Notes under the pieces: model-generated
The model's database searches: none
Seen by the model: only the letters and a program-made list of their open reading frames with translations
What the model was told of the DNA's origin: nothing
Position numbers and translations under genes: made by a program
From: Arthrobacter sp. SLBN-122
GTDB taxonomy: Bacteria > Actinomycetota > Actinomycetes > Actinomycetales > Micrococcaceae
DNA: 64,000 bases
Direction of reading: 5' to 3'
NCBI RefSeq assembly: GCF_006715165.1
Contig: NZ_VFMS01000001.1
Coordinates: 3,720,001 to 3,784,000 of the forward strand
Shown here: one piece after another, positions 18,661 to 27,142 of the stretch
Position numbering within the stretch: position 1 is the stretch's first letter
Layout: the number at the start of each line of letters is the position of its first letter

Positions 18661-18693
18661 TTGACAGGGTCATAGTGGTGTTGCCCGTATGGT
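18661..18693 (+). promoter_or_regulatory. Candidate sigA promoter
   Basis: A consensus TTGACA (18661-18666) and TATGGT (18688-18693) separated by 21 bases, longer than the usual 17. A start near 18700 would give a leader of about 26 bases containing the AGAAAGG ribosome site. An 8-bp hairpin ends three bases upstream of the TTGACA. Confidence 0.4.
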
Positions 18694-18725
18694 GATTCCA
18701 CAGACCACCGCTAGAAAGGTTTTCT

Positions 18726-20039
18726 GTGACCCCGTCTTCCACGAAGAAGGATTCCGCCGCCCAGGATGTCTTGTCCCCTGAGGAGAAGCAGGCCGCGACC
18801 AATGCCAAGCGGGCAGCTACGCGGGCAGCCAACAAGGCTTCGGCCGGCGAGGCTGCAGGCGACGGCAAGCGCGAGCCCAAGAAGCGTGGGCCCAAGCCCG
18901 GCGCCAAGGCCGCAGCCGAGGCTGCGGGAAAGTCGGCCGGTGACGTTGACCCGGATGAGGTCGAAGACGTCGAGGAAGACCTCGACGACGTCGTCCTCGA
19001 AGGTCCCGAGGCAGCAGAGGACACCGACGCCGATCCCGTCAAGGGTGCCGCCGGCAGCGGCAAGGGCTTCGTCTACTCTGACGCGGACGACGATGACGCC
19101 CCGGTGCAGCAGGTCATGTCTGCCGGCGCCACGGCTGACCCCGTCAAGGACTACCTGAAGCAGATCGGTAAGGTGGCACTGCTCAACGCGGAGCAGGAAG
19201 TCGACCTTGCACTGCGGATCGAAGCCGGGCTGTTCGCCGAGGAAAAGATTGCCGCAGACGACGGATCCATGGATCCGAAGTACAAGCGCGAACTCGAATT
19301 CATCATCCACGACGGCAAGCGCGCCAAGAACCACCTGCTGGAAGCCAACCTCCGCTTGGTGGTCTCGCTGGCCAAGCGCTACACCGGCCGCGGCATGCTG
19401 TTCCTGGACCTGATCCAGGAAGGCAACCTTGGCCTGATCCGCGCTGTGGAGAAGTTCGACTACACCAAGGGCTTCAAGTTCTCCACCTACGCCACCTGGT
19501 GGATCCGCCAGGCCATCACCCGCGCCATGGCCGACCAGGCCCGCACCATCCGTATCCCGGTGCACATGGTTGAGGTCATCAACAAGCTGGCACGCGTCCA
19601 GCGCCAGATGCTGCAGGACCTGGGCCGCGAACCTACGCCCGAAGAGCTGGCACTGGAACTGGACATGACCCCGGAAAAGGTGGTCGAGGTCCAGAAGTAC
19701 GGCCGCGAGCCGATTTCGCTGCACACCCCCCTGGGTGAGGACGGCGACTCCGAGTTCGGCGACCTGATCGAGGACTCCGAAGCTGTTGTTCCGGCCGACG
19801 CCGTGAGCTTCACCCTCCTGCAGGAGCAGCTGCACTCGGTCCTGGACACCCTGTCGGAACGCGAGGCCGGCGTGGTCGCCATGCGGTTCGGCCTGACGGA
19901 CGGGCAGCCGAAGACTTTAGACGAAATCGGAAAGGTCTACGGGGTCACCCGCGAGCGGATCCGCCAGATCGAGTCCAAGACCATGTCCAAGCTCCGCCAC
20001 CCCTCCCGGTCGCAGGTGCTGCGGGACTACCTGGACTAG
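18726..20039 (+). CDS. sigA: RNA polymerase primary sigma factor (SigA/HrdB type)
   Basis: 437-residue housekeeping sigma-70 factor. The first 130 residues form a charged, Lys/Ala-rich then Asp/Glu-rich extension ([12 protein letters not shown]). Region 1.2 begins at [13 protein letters not shown]. Region 2 contains [24 protein letters not shown] and the -10 recognition helix [14 protein letters not shown] (about 257-270). Region 3 ([13 protein letters not shown]) and the region 4 helix-turn-helix ([19 protein letters not shown]) follow. GTG start with an AGAAAGG site. The neighbouring DUF7455 and parE genes match the usual actinobacterial arrangement around the principal sigma gene. Confidence 0.96.
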   Translation: MTPSSTKKDSAAQDVLSPEEKQAATNAKRAATRAANKASAGEAAGDGKREPKKRGPKPGAKAAAEAAGKSAGDVDPDEVEDVEEDLDDVVLEGPEAAEDTDADPVKGAAGSGKGFVYSDADDDDAPVQQVMSAGATADPVKDYLKQIGKVALLNAEQEVDLALRIEAGLFAEEKIAADDGSMDPKYKRELEFIIHDGKRAKNHLLEANLRLVVSLAKRYTGRGMLFLDLIQEGNLGLIRAVEKFDYTKGFKFSTYATWWIRQAITRAMADQARTIRIPVHMVEVINKLARVQRQMLQDLGREPTPEELALELDMTPEKVVEVQKYGREPISLHTPLGEDGDSEFGDLIEDSEAVVPADAVSFTLLQEQLHSVLDTLSEREAGVVAMRFGLTDGQPKTLDEIGKVYGVTRERIRQIESKTMSKLRHPSRSQVLRDYLD

Positions 20040-20056
20040 GTCTCTTCCGGACAGCC

Positions 20057-20111
20057 AAGCAGGGGCTGTTCCCGAATCCACTCAAGGTGGGTTCGGGAGC
20101 AGCCCCTGCTT
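20057..20111 (+). terminator. sigA terminator
   Basis: A 20-bp stem (20057-20076 with 20092-20111) with a single G-T wobble, a 15-nt loop and a T-rich tail (TTGTTT). Confidence 0.85.
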
Positions 20112-20160
20112 TGTTTCCAGCTGCCGCGGCCAGCGTCTGTCCCGGTGCAGTTAAACGCCC

Positions 20161-20191
20161 GCGGGGCCCTTCCGGATTGGAAGGGCCCCGC
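20161..20191 (-). terminator. Terminator of the DUF7455 gene
   Basis: A perfect 13-bp stem (20161-20173 with 20179-20191) with a 5-nt loop, located past the stop of the minus-strand gene and followed on that strand by GCGTTTAAC. Confidence 0.75.
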
Positions 20192-20216
20192 AGGTTCGTT
20201 GTTACCGATGCCTCAT

Positions 20217-20438
20217 CTAGTCGATTTCCACGGCAGCTTTCTCGTGAAGCTTTCCCGTCTCGTCGTGCCAGTCGGAGCTCAACGGCTTGAGCGTCGCCTC
20301 GACTGCACGGGCGTGGTGGCCGCAGAACAACAGCTCACCGCCGGAGGACTCGAGTACAACCCGGACATATGCCTGAGCTCCGCAACGGTCGCACCGGTCG
20401 AGTGCGTTTAGTGTGCGGTCTGCCACTGCTGTTGTCAT
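20217..20438 (-). CDS. DUF7455 small zinc-ribbon-like protein
   Basis: 73 residues. A CDRCGAQAYV knuckle and a second LLFCGHHAR pair give a probable metal-binding site (C16, C19 and Cys-x-His-His near 39-42). The family is found beside the principal sigma gene in many actinobacteria, convergent to it as here, and has no established function. AAGGAGG ribosome site. The promoter region is unusually AT-rich and is shared with the divergent parE. Confidence 0.85.
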   Translation of the reverse strand: MTTAVADRTLNALDRCDRCGAQAYVRVVLESSGGELLFCGHHARAVEATLKPLSSDWHDETGKLHEKAAVEID

Positions 20439-20464
20439 GTCGGCCTCCTTAGTAGATCAGTACA

Positions 20465-20472
20465 TCTATATA
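20465..20472 (-). promoter_or_regulatory. AT-rich -10 region of the DUF7455 gene
   Basis: The minus strand reads TATATAGA, about 30 bases upstream of the ATG and 17 bases upstream of the AAGGAGG site. It lies in a 40-bp AT-rich island inside a high-GC region. Confidence 0.45.
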
Positions 20473-20694
20473 ACCAGTATTCGTATCCGAACCATCGCAA
20501 GGATGGGGCAAGTTCGCTGTCCGCGTATCCGCAAGGTTAGGTCAAGAATTGCCCAGTCCCGCGCATCACGGGGGCTGGTGGCGCGCCGCACATGGCCCGG
20601 AGGGTGTGGCAGACGCCTGCGGCCGCTGCCGCCGACTACTCTTGAAGGTGCGGTCCCAGCGCCGCTTCCACGTCCCTGAAGGAGTTCATCACCA

Positions 20695-22803
20695 GTGGCA
20701 CCAAGCTCTGAGTACACCGCCCGGCACCTCTCCGTACTGGAGGGCCTCGAAGCCGTCCGCAAGCGCCCGGGCATGTACATCGGCTCAACCGACTCGCGTG
20801 GCCTCATGCACTGCCTCTGGGAGATCATCGACAACTCTGTGGACGAGGCGCTGGCCGGGTTCGGCCACGATATCCGCATCATCCTGCACGCTGACAACTC
20901 CGTGGAGATCCACGACGACGGCCGCGGCATCCCCATCGACAAGGAACCCAAGACGGGACTCTCCGGCGTCGAAGTGGTGTTCACCAAGCTGCATGCCGGC
21001 GGAAAGTTCGGCGGTGGCTCCTACACCGCTTCCGGCGGCCTGCACGGTGTGGGCGCGTCCGTGGTCAACGCACTTTCCTCCCGGTTGGACGTCGAGGTGG
21101 ACCGCGGCGGCAAGACGTACAAGATGTCCTTCCGCCGCGGTGAGCCCGGCCGCTTCAAGGACACCGGTTCCCGCGTGGATCCGGCAGCGCCGTTCACTCC
21201 CTTCGTTGATGACTCGGTGCTGGACATCGTGGGCAAGGCCAAGCGCGGCGTCACCGGGACCCGAATCCGCTACTGGGCGGACCGGCAGATCTTCACCCCC
21301 GATGCCAGGTTCTCCTACGAGGACCTGGTTGCCCGTGCCCGCCAGACCTCCTTCCTGGTACCGGGCCTCAAGCTCACCGTGCGGGACGAGCGCAAGCTCC
21401 CTGGAACCCCGGGCGAAGCGGGCCCCCATGAAGAGGTCTTCCACCACGACGGCGGCATCTCCGAGTTCGTCGAGTTCCTCGCCGCGGACCCGGCCGTCAC
21501 GGACGTGTGGCGGCTGCACGGGTCCGGGAAGTTCAAGGAGACCGTCCCGGTCCTGGACGAACGGGGGCACAGCCAGCTGGCCGAGGTTGAACGTGACTGT
21601 GAGGTTGACGTGGCGCTGCGGTGGGGCATTGGCTACGACAGCACCGTGCGCAGTTACGTGAACATCATCGCCACCCCCAAGGGCGGCACGCACCAGTCCG
21701 GGTTCGAACAGGCGCTGGTCAAGACGTTCCGGAAAGCCGTGGAAACGAACGCCCGCAAGCTCAAGGCCGGAAACGACAAGATCGAAAAGGATGACATCTT
21801 CGCCGGCCTCACAGCGGTGCTGACCGTACGGCTGGCCGAACCGCAGTTCGAGGGCCAGACCAAGGAGATCCTCGGCACCAGCGCCGTGCGTGCCATCGTG
21901 GCAAGGGTTGTGGAGCGTGAGATCTCCGCCAAACTGTCCTCCAGCAACCGGAACGACAAAGCCCAGTCCGCCCTGCTGCTGGAAAAGATCGTCAGCGAGA
22001 TGAAGTCCCGCATCTCGGCGCGCGTGCACAAGGAGACCCAACGGCGCAAGAATGCGCTGGAAACCTCCTCCATGCCCACCAAGCTTGCCGACTGCCGCAC
22101 GGACGACGTCGAACGTTCCGAACTGTTCATCGTGGAAGGCGACTCCGCGCTGGGCACCGCCAAGCTGGCCCGCTCCTCAGACTTCCAGGCCCTCCTGCCC
22201 ATCCGCGGCAAGATCCTCAACGTCCAGAAGGCGTCGGTGGGGGACATGCTCTCCAACGCCGAATGCGCTGCCCTTATCCAGGTGGTGGGCGCGGGCTCCG
22301 GCCGCAGCTTCGACATCAGCGCCGCACGGTACGGCAAGGTGATCCTCATGACCGACGCCGACGTCGACGGCGCCCACATCCGGACCCTGCTGCTGACCCT
22401 TTTCTTCCGCTACATGCGGCCCATGATCCTGGAGGGCAGGGTGTTCGCCGCAGTTCCACCGCTGCACCGGGTGGAGGTCATCAACGCAGGCCAGAAGGCC
22501 AACGAAATGATCTACACCTACTCCGAGGCGGAACTCCATGTCCTGCTGGCCCGCCTGGCCAAGGAAGGCAAGCGGTACAAGGAACCCATCCAGCGGTACA
22601 AGGGCCTGGGGGAGATGGACGCCGAGCAGCTGGCGGAAACCACCATGGACCCGCGGCACCGCACCCTGCGCAAGGTGGGGATCGAAAACGCGCAGCAGGC
22701 AGAGGAGATCTTCGACCTGCTCATGGGCTCCGACGTTTCCCCGCGCAAGGACTTCATCATCGCGGGCGCGTCCAGCCTTGACCGGGAGCGCATCGACGCC
22801 TGA
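20695..22803 (+). CDS. parE: Type IIA topoisomerase subunit B (topoisomerase IV ParE type)
   Basis: 702-residue ATPase subunit that pairs with ParC (31119-33638) for decatenation. GHKL ATP-binding motifs EIIDNSVDEA, DDGRGIP and GLHGVGASVVNAL; transducer domain; TOPRIM with EGDSA (481-485) and DADVDGAHI; C-terminal KRYKGLGEMDAEQL. GTG start with a GAAGGAG site. ParE rather than GyrB is inferred from the locus: gyrB normally sits with recF and dnaA, while this gene follows sigA as in other actinobacteria with a second type II enzyme. Sequence alone would also allow GyrB. Confidence 0.9.
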   Translation: MAPSSEYTARHLSVLEGLEAVRKRPGMYIGSTDSRGLMHCLWEIIDNSVDEALAGFGHDIRIILHADNSVEIHDDGRGIPIDKEPKTGLSGVEVVFTKLHAGGKFGGGSYTASGGLHGVGASVVNALSSRLDVEVDRGGKTYKMSFRRGEPGRFKDTGSRVDPAAPFTPFVDDSVLDIVGKAKRGVTGTRIRYWADRQIFTPDARFSYEDLVARARQTSFLVPGLKLTVRDERKLPGTPGEAGPHEEVFHHDGGISEFVEFLAADPAVTDVWRLHGSGKFKETVPVLDERGHSQLAEVERDCEVDVALRWGIGYDSTVRSYVNIIATPKGGTHQSGFEQALVKTFRKAVETNARKLKAGNDKIEKDDIFAGLTAVLTVRLAEPQFEGQTKEILGTSAVRAIVARVVEREISAKLSSSNRNDKAQSALLLEKIVSEMKSRISARVHKETQRRKNALETSSMPTKLADCRTDDVERSELFIVEGDSALGTAKLARSSDFQALLPIRGKILNVQKASVGDMLSNAECAALIQVVGAGSGRSFDISAARYGKVILMTDADVDGAHIRTLLLTLFFRYMRPMILEGRVFAAVPPLHRVEVINAGQKANEMIYTYSEAELHVLLARLAKEGKRYKEPIQRYKGLGEMDAEQLAETTMDPRHRTLRKVGIENAQQAEEIFDLLMGSDVSPRKDFIIAGASSLDRERIDA

Positions 22804-22829
22804 TTGAAGGCAAGTCCAGTGCGCCGGGG

Positions 22830-23822
22830 TCAGCCCAGCAGGCCTGGAACCACCAGCAGCACCGTGGGCAGCGCCAACAGCAGCACGGAGCCGGCCAGGA
22901 CGGCGCTGCGGACGGCGGCGGGAAGCTGGGGCTGGGGCGTCAGGAGGCGGCTGACCCGCGAGGCTGCGGTCCTGACCGCGTCCGAGCCCGGTCCGCCCGA
23001 TGCCGCTTCCAGCCCTGACAGGGCGAGCGTGGGTGAGGACGGCCGGATGTCCCCGGCGCCGGCGTTTCCTGCCGAGCCGCTGGCCACGATGGCGATCGCC
23101 TTGATGAGGGTCGCCTTGCTCTCGGTCCGCAAAGCAACGTCGTCGGCCAGCATCTCGATCAGCGAGTTGACGGCTTCCTGGGCAAGCCTGGTGGTGGGAA
23201 GCCAGGGGAGCGCCTGGCGCCAGGCAGCAAAGGCCCACAGCAGCAGGTGGTGCCGTTGGCTCAAATGGGCGTTTTCGTGGATCAGGACGGCCCGCAGCTC
23301 GGCCGGTTCGAGGGCGGCCATCAGGCCGTCAGACAGGACGGTTACGGAGCGGGCGCCGCCTGGAAGGCAGTAGGCCACAGGGGAGTCGTGGCTGATGACC
23401 AGCGTCCCCGCATCCTGGGCCGACGGGGAGGCCAGCAAAGCCAGCAGTTCGCGGTGCCGGCGCCGCTGCCGCTGGATTTTGTAGTACGTCAGCAGCAGCG
23501 TGAACACCAAGTGGGCCGTGAGCAGGGCAGCGGTGGACAGCGCAAAGATATGCCAAAAGCCCAGCGCAGTGGTGGGGGCATTGAAGAACACCATTCCTGC
23601 CAATGCGCGGAGCCCTGCGATGAGGTTGTCACCGATGGGTTCCAGGCCGTAGACCAGCATGGCGCCGATCATGGACAGTCCACCTGCGAGCGCAATCGCC
23701 TGCCACAGCAGCATGGCCGTGAACGGCGACCTGGCCGGCCATTGTGCCCGCGACAGGAGGATCGGCACCGGCCAGGCCAGGATTATCGCAAGGACCGCCA
23801 GCAGGTATGAGGCCCAGAACAT
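22830..23822 (-). CDS. M56-family membrane metalloprotease (BlaR1-like, no sensor domain)
   Basis: 330 residues. Three membrane helices (about 2-22, 35-57, 85-113), a cytoplasmic zinc-protease domain with HENAH (182-186) and ExxAD (E223-D227) as third ligand, and a final helix near 305-328. In BlaR1/MecR1, such a protease cleaves the paired BlaI/MecI repressor after an external penicillin-binding domain senses the drug. That external domain is missing here. The gene lies 6 bp behind the BlaI-type gene and is clearly co-transcribed. The signal is unknown; the divergent cyd operon suggests a respiratory or redox cue. Confidence 0.88.
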   Translation of the reverse strand: MFWASYLLAVLAIILAWPVPILLSRAQWPARSPFTAMLLWQAIALAGGLSMIGAMLVYGLEPIGDNLIAGLRALAGMVFFNAPTTALGFWHIFALSTAALLTAHLVFTLLLTYYKIQRQRRRHRELLALLASPSAQDAGTLVISHDSPVAYCLPGGARSVTVLSDGLMAALEPAELRAVLIHENAHLSQRHHLLLWAFAAWRQALPWLPTTRLAQEAVNSLIEMLADDVALRTESKATLIKAIAIVASGSAGNAGAGDIRPSSPTLALSGLEAASGGPGSDAVRTAASRVSRLLTPQPQLPAAVRSAVLAGSVLLLALPTVLLVVPGLLG

Positions 23823-23828
23823 GGTGTG

Positions 23829-24212
23829 TTAGAGGTGGCCCAGCAGTTTGCGCAGCGTCTCGGCTTCACCTTCGGACACGGACCCGATGAAGCGGGCCAG
23901 GACGGCCTCGCGGTCAGGGGCTGATCCCAGGACTTCGTGCATGAGTTCGGCGGTGTGGTCCGCACGGCTGGACACGGCCTGGTAGCGGTGCGGGCGGGTT
24001 CCGCGTTCGCGCTCCACCAGCCCCTTCTTTTCCAGGCGGGAGAGTACGGTGAGCACCGTGGTGACGGCCAGCTCCTTGCCTTCGTGGCCCGGCCCGCCCT
24101 GCGCCGCGGACGTGCGCGCCAGCTGGTCCCTCAGGGTATTGGCCGTAGCCGCTTCCTGGCCCGCCCAGAGCAGGTCCATGACTGCCCGTTCCAGTTCACC
24201 AAGACTAGCCAT
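23829..24212 (-). CDS. BlaI/MecI/CopY-family repressor
   Basis: 128 residues with an N-terminal winged helix (MASLGELERAVMDLLWAG then TTVLTVLSRLEKKGLVERE) and a helical dimerisation and cleavage segment at the C-terminus. The start at 24212 is chosen over a GTG 18 codons upstream because it begins at the conserved N-terminus and has an AAGGAAAAG site. Divergent from cydA. Three inverted repeats TTCTAC-N5-GTAGAA lie in the 260-bp gap. One overlaps the -35 position of its own candidate promoter, which suggests autorepression. Confidence 0.9.
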   Translation of the reverse strand: MASLGELERAVMDLLWAGQEAATANTLRDQLARTSAAQGGPGHEGKELAVTTVLTVLSRLEKKGLVERERGTRPHRYQAVSSRADHTAELMHEVLGSAPDREAVLARFIGSVSEGEAETLRKLLGHL

Positions 24213-24290
24213 TTCACTTTTCCTTTTATTTCCCGCACCGTGCTCTTTGAATGCCGGTGACGTCACGCGGTTTGTTCAACTACATCACTA

Positions 24291-24296
24291 AATCTA
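24291..24296 (-). promoter_or_regulatory. Candidate -10 of the repressor-protease operon
   Basis: TAGATT on the minus strand, 79 bases upstream of the repressor ATG. With a 17-base spacer the -35 would fall at 24314-24319, inside the operator at 24315-24331. Confidence 0.4.
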
Positions 24297-24314
24297 CCCC
24301 GAAACCGCCCCGGA

Positions 24315-24331
24315 TTCTACATCGGGTAGAA
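24315..24331. promoter_or_regulatory. Candidate BlaI-type operator 1
   Basis: TTCTAC-ATCGG-GTAGAA, a perfect 6-bp inverted repeat with 5-bp spacer. It sits on the repressor side of the intergenic region. Confidence 0.75.
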
Positions 24332-24401
24332 CATGTGGCGCGCCGGCGCTTGCCGGTCCATGTATGGGAAGGGCGTTGGTTTTCGCCCGCCGGCGCCAAT
24401 G

Positions 24402-24418
24402 TTCTACACTATGTAGAA
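24402..24418. promoter_or_regulatory. Candidate BlaI-type operator 2
   Basis: TTCTAC-ACTAT-GTAGAA, the same perfect repeat. It contains a TACACT (24405-24410) that could be the cydA -10, with TTCGCC 17 bases upstream. Its centre is 24 bp from operator 3. Confidence 0.75.
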
Positions 24419-24425
24419 GTTACAG

Positions 24426-24442
24426 TTCTACGAAGCGTAGAA
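24426..24442. promoter_or_regulatory. Candidate BlaI-type operator 3
   Basis: TTCTAC-GAAGC-GTAGAA, a perfect repeat. It begins seven bases after operator 2 and ends 29 bases before the cydA ATG, so it probably lies in the cydA leader. Confidence 0.75.
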
Positions 24443-24471
24443 AACTGCATCGGCCAACAGTAGGGACCGCC

Positions 24472-26076
24472 ATGGACGCCTTGGAAATCGCACGCTGGCA
24501 ATTCGGTATCACCACGGTCTACCACTTCATGATGGTGCCGCTGACCATCGGCCTGGGCCTGGTGGTCGCCGTCATCCAGACCGCCTGGTACCGCACCGGC
24601 AAGCCAGAGTACCTGCGCATGACCAAGTTCTGGGGAAAGCTGTTCCTCATCAACTTCATCATGGGCGTGGCCACCGGCATCGTGCAGGAATTCCAGTTCG
24701 GCATGGCATGGAGCGAGTACAGCCGGTTCGTGGGGGACGTCTTCGGTGCCCCGCTGGCCCTTGAAGCCCTCTTGGCCTTCTTCGTCGAATCCACGTTCCT
24801 TGGCCTGTGGATCTTTGGCTGGAAGCAGCTTAAGCCCGCCATCCACCTTGCCTGCCTCTGGGTGGCCGTCATCGGGTCGGCCCTTTCCGCCTACTTCATC
24901 ATCGTGGCCAACAGCTGGATGCAGCACCCGGTGGGTGTGGAAATGATCAACGGCCGGCCCGTCATGACCGATGCCTGGGCCGTGTTCACCAACAACACGG
25001 CGCTGGTTGCCGTCCCGCACACCCTCTTCGGCGCCCTGGCTGTGGCCGGCGGCTTCCTCCTGGGCATCGCCTGGTACCACCTCTGGCGGAGGCGGCACGA
25101 CGGCGTTGACACCGTGGGTGCCGACGGCAAGGTCATCCCCGGTGAAGACGTCCGCATCCCCGGCCGTGACCGTGCAGACCACAGCGTGTGGATCCGGTCC
25201 CTGCGGATCGGCGCCGTGGTGGCCATGATCTCCTTCGCCGGCACCGCGGTGACCGGCGACCTGCAGGGCAAGCTGATGTTCCAGCAGCAGCCCATGAAGA
25301 TGGCAGCCGCGGAGGCAGCCTGCCACGACGGCACCGGCTTCTCAGTGCTGAGCATCGGCAACGTGGGTTCCAGGAACTGCGACGACGTGGTGGCCGTGAT
25401 CGAGGTTCCGGGCATCCTGTCCTTCCTGGCCAAGGGCGACTTCACCACCGAGGTCAAGGGTGTCAACAGCCTGCTGCCCGAATACAAGGCCAACTACGGA
25501 ACCAACCTGCCGGACAATCCCATTTACGGTGAGCGCGCGGGCCAGGAGATCGAATACGTGCCCGTCATGGAAGTCACCTACTGGGGGTTCCGGATGATGA
25601 TCGGCTTTGGCGGACTCGCTGCGCTGGCCGCACTGGTGGCGCTCTGGCTCACCCGCAGGGGAACCGTGCCGGAGCAGCGGTGGCTGATGCGGCTGGCTGT
25701 CTTCGGCATCCTCGCCCCGTTCGGCGCCAACGCCGCCGGCTGGATCTTCACCGAAATGGGCCGCCAGCCGTTTGTCGTGGCGCCCAACCCCGACCCCAGC
25801 GGCATCGACCAGGTGTTCATGTTCACCGCCGCCGCCGTCTCCCCGGGGGTCTCCGCAGGGGAACTGATCGCCTCGCTGGTTGCCCTGACCGCCGTCTACG
25901 CAGTCCTGCTGGTGGTGGAAGTCAAACTCCTGGTCAAGTACATCCGCGGCGGGGTGCTCTCCGCAATGCCCGAACTCGGCCACGCACCGGTGGACGAGAA
26001 CGAGGACGCGACACCGGGCCCCGGCGGCAACGGTGATACAAAACCCGCCGACGACGTCCTGGCCTTCGCCTACTAG
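24472..26076 (+). CDS. cydA: Cytochrome bd quinol oxidase subunit I
   Basis: 534-residue membrane subunit carrying haems b558, b595 and d; it oxidises menaquinol and reduces oxygen with high affinity. Haem ligand H18 in TTVYHFMMVPLTIG; LAFFVESTFLGLWIFGW with the conserved glutamates of the proton path; short periplasmic Q loop. The frame is open 36 codons further upstream, but that segment crosses two operators and lacks homology, so the ATG at 24472 is used. First gene of cydA-cydB-cydDC. Regulation by the divergent BlaI-type protein is predicted from the operators upstream. Confidence 0.96.
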   Translation: MDALEIARWQFGITTVYHFMMVPLTIGLGLVVAVIQTAWYRTGKPEYLRMTKFWGKLFLINFIMGVATGIVQEFQFGMAWSEYSRFVGDVFGAPLALEALLAFFVESTFLGLWIFGWKQLKPAIHLACLWVAVIGSALSAYFIIVANSWMQHPVGVEMINGRPVMTDAWAVFTNNTALVAVPHTLFGALAVAGGFLLGIAWYHLWRRRHDGVDTVGADGKVIPGEDVRIPGRDRADHSVWIRSLRIGAVVAMISFAGTAVTGDLQGKLMFQQQPMKMAAAEAACHDGTGFSVLSIGNVGSRNCDDVVAVIEVPGILSFLAKGDFTTEVKGVNSLLPEYKANYGTNLPDNPIYGERAGQEIEYVPVMEVTYWGFRMMIGFGGLAALAALVALWLTRRGTVPEQRWLMRLAVFGILAPFGANAAGWIFTEMGRQPFVVAPNPDPSGIDQVFMFTAAAVSPGVSAGELIASLVALTAVYAVLLVVEVKLLVKYIRGGVLSAMPELGHAPVDENEDATPGPGGNGDTKPADDVLAFAY

Positions 26077-26091
26077 CAGAGGAAACACACA

Positions 26092-27141
26092 ATGGAACTG
26101 CTTCCCACCATTTGGTTCATCGCCATCGCGGTGCTGTGGACCGGCTACCTCTTCCTGGAAGGCTTCGACCTGGGCGTGGGGATGCTGATGAAGCTCTTTG
26201 CCCGCAACAACACGGAGCGCCGTGTGCTGCTGAACACTATCGGGCCTGTCTGGGACGGCAACGAGGTGTGGCTCCTGACGGCCGGCGGCGCCACGTTCGC
26301 AGCCTTCCCGCTCTGGTACGCGTCGTTGTTCTCCGCGCTCTACCTCCCCCTGCTGGTGGTCCTGCTGGCCCTCATCTTCCGGGCCGTGGCGTTTGAGTAC
26401 CGCGGCAAGGTGGACAGGGACAGCTGGCGGAACCGGTGGGACTGGGCCATCGCCCTGGGCTCGTTCTTCGCCGCCTTTGGCGTGGGCGCTGCGCTGGCGC
26501 TCACCACCACAGGTCTTCCGCTGAACGCCAACGGCGACCGTGAAGGCGGCCCCATGGCCTGGTTCAGCGGTTACGCCCTGCTGGGCGGCATCGCCGTGGT
26601 GGGCTTCGCACTGCTCCACGCCCTGGCGTTCCTGGCCCTCAAAACGGATGGGGAGATACGGCACCGCGCCCGCCGGTGGTTCGTGCGGCTCCTGCCGGTC
26701 CTGCTGCTGCCCATCGCAGCATGGGCCCTCGCCATCCAGTTCATGGCCGGCAAACCGTGGACCTGGGCCGCCGTCGTCCTGGCCGTTGCTGCTGCCGCTA
26801 CAGCCTGGCTGCTGGCCCGGAACGGCTCCGAAGGCCGGTCCTTCCTGGCCCTGGGCGCCTTCCTGGTGCTCGGCACGGCGTCCATCTTCGGGGCCGTGTT
26901 CCCGGTGGTGCTGCCCTCCACGCTGGACAGCGCCTTTGACCTCACCATCTCCAACGCCTCCTCCTCGGACTACACGCTGGGGCTGATGAGCATCGTGGCA
27001 GCTGTGGGCCTTCCCCTGGTGATCGCCTACCAGGCCTGGACCTACTGGGTCTTCCGCCGCCGCGTCAGCGCCGCCCACATCCCGGAAGCCCACAGCTTCC
27101 TCCCGGCGGTGGCCGCCAAGGCGTTCACCACCAAGGGCTGA
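26092..27141 (+). CDS. cydB: Cytochrome bd quinol oxidase subunit II
   Basis: 349 residues with eight to nine membrane helices. Typical N-terminal LWTGYLFLEGFDLGVGML and GPVWDGNEVWLLTAGGATFAAFP motifs. It forms the heterodimeric oxidase with CydA. 15 bp downstream of cydA with an AGAGGAA site, and one base upstream of cydDC, so the three are a single operon. Confidence 0.96.
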   Translation: MELLPTIWFIAIAVLWTGYLFLEGFDLGVGMLMKLFARNNTERRVLLNTIGPVWDGNEVWLLTAGGATFAAFPLWYASLFSALYLPLLVVLLALIFRAVAFEYRGKVDRDSWRNRWDWAIALGSFFAAFGVGAALALTTTGLPLNANGDREGGPMAWFSGYALLGGIAVVGFALLHALAFLALKTDGEIRHRARRWFVRLLPVLLLPIAAWALAIQFMAGKPWTWAAVVLAVAAAATAWLLARNGSEGRSFLALGAFLVLGTASIFGAVFPVVLPSTLDSAFDLTISNASSSDYTLGLMSIVAAVGLPLVIAYQAWTYWVFRRRVSAAHIPEAHSFLPAVAAKAFTTKG

Positions 27142-27142
27142 C

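Larger units (their letters stand above)
18411..18725 (+). other. sigA leader and intergenic region
   Basis: 315 bp with no convincing gene. It holds a GC-rich hairpin (18447-18454 with 18461-18468) that may end the DUF4192 transcript, an 8-bp stem-loop (18631-18638 with 18651-18658), and immediately after it a TTGACA (18661-18666) and a TATGGT (18688-18693) that may form the sigA promoter. Confidence 0.6.

Noticed and set aside
20695..22803. Housekeeping gyrB instead of parE
   Set aside because: Possible by sequence, but no recF, dnaA or gyrA is adjacent; the sigA-linked locus and the separate parC favour the second type II topoisomerase.
22830..24212. Beta-lactam resistance sensor-repressor
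   Set aside because: The protease has no penicillin-binding domain and no beta-lactamase gene is near; the operators face the cyd genes.
24364..24471. 36-codon upstream extension of cydA
   Set aside because: It runs through two operator repeats and lacks homology; the family begins at MDALEIARWQF.
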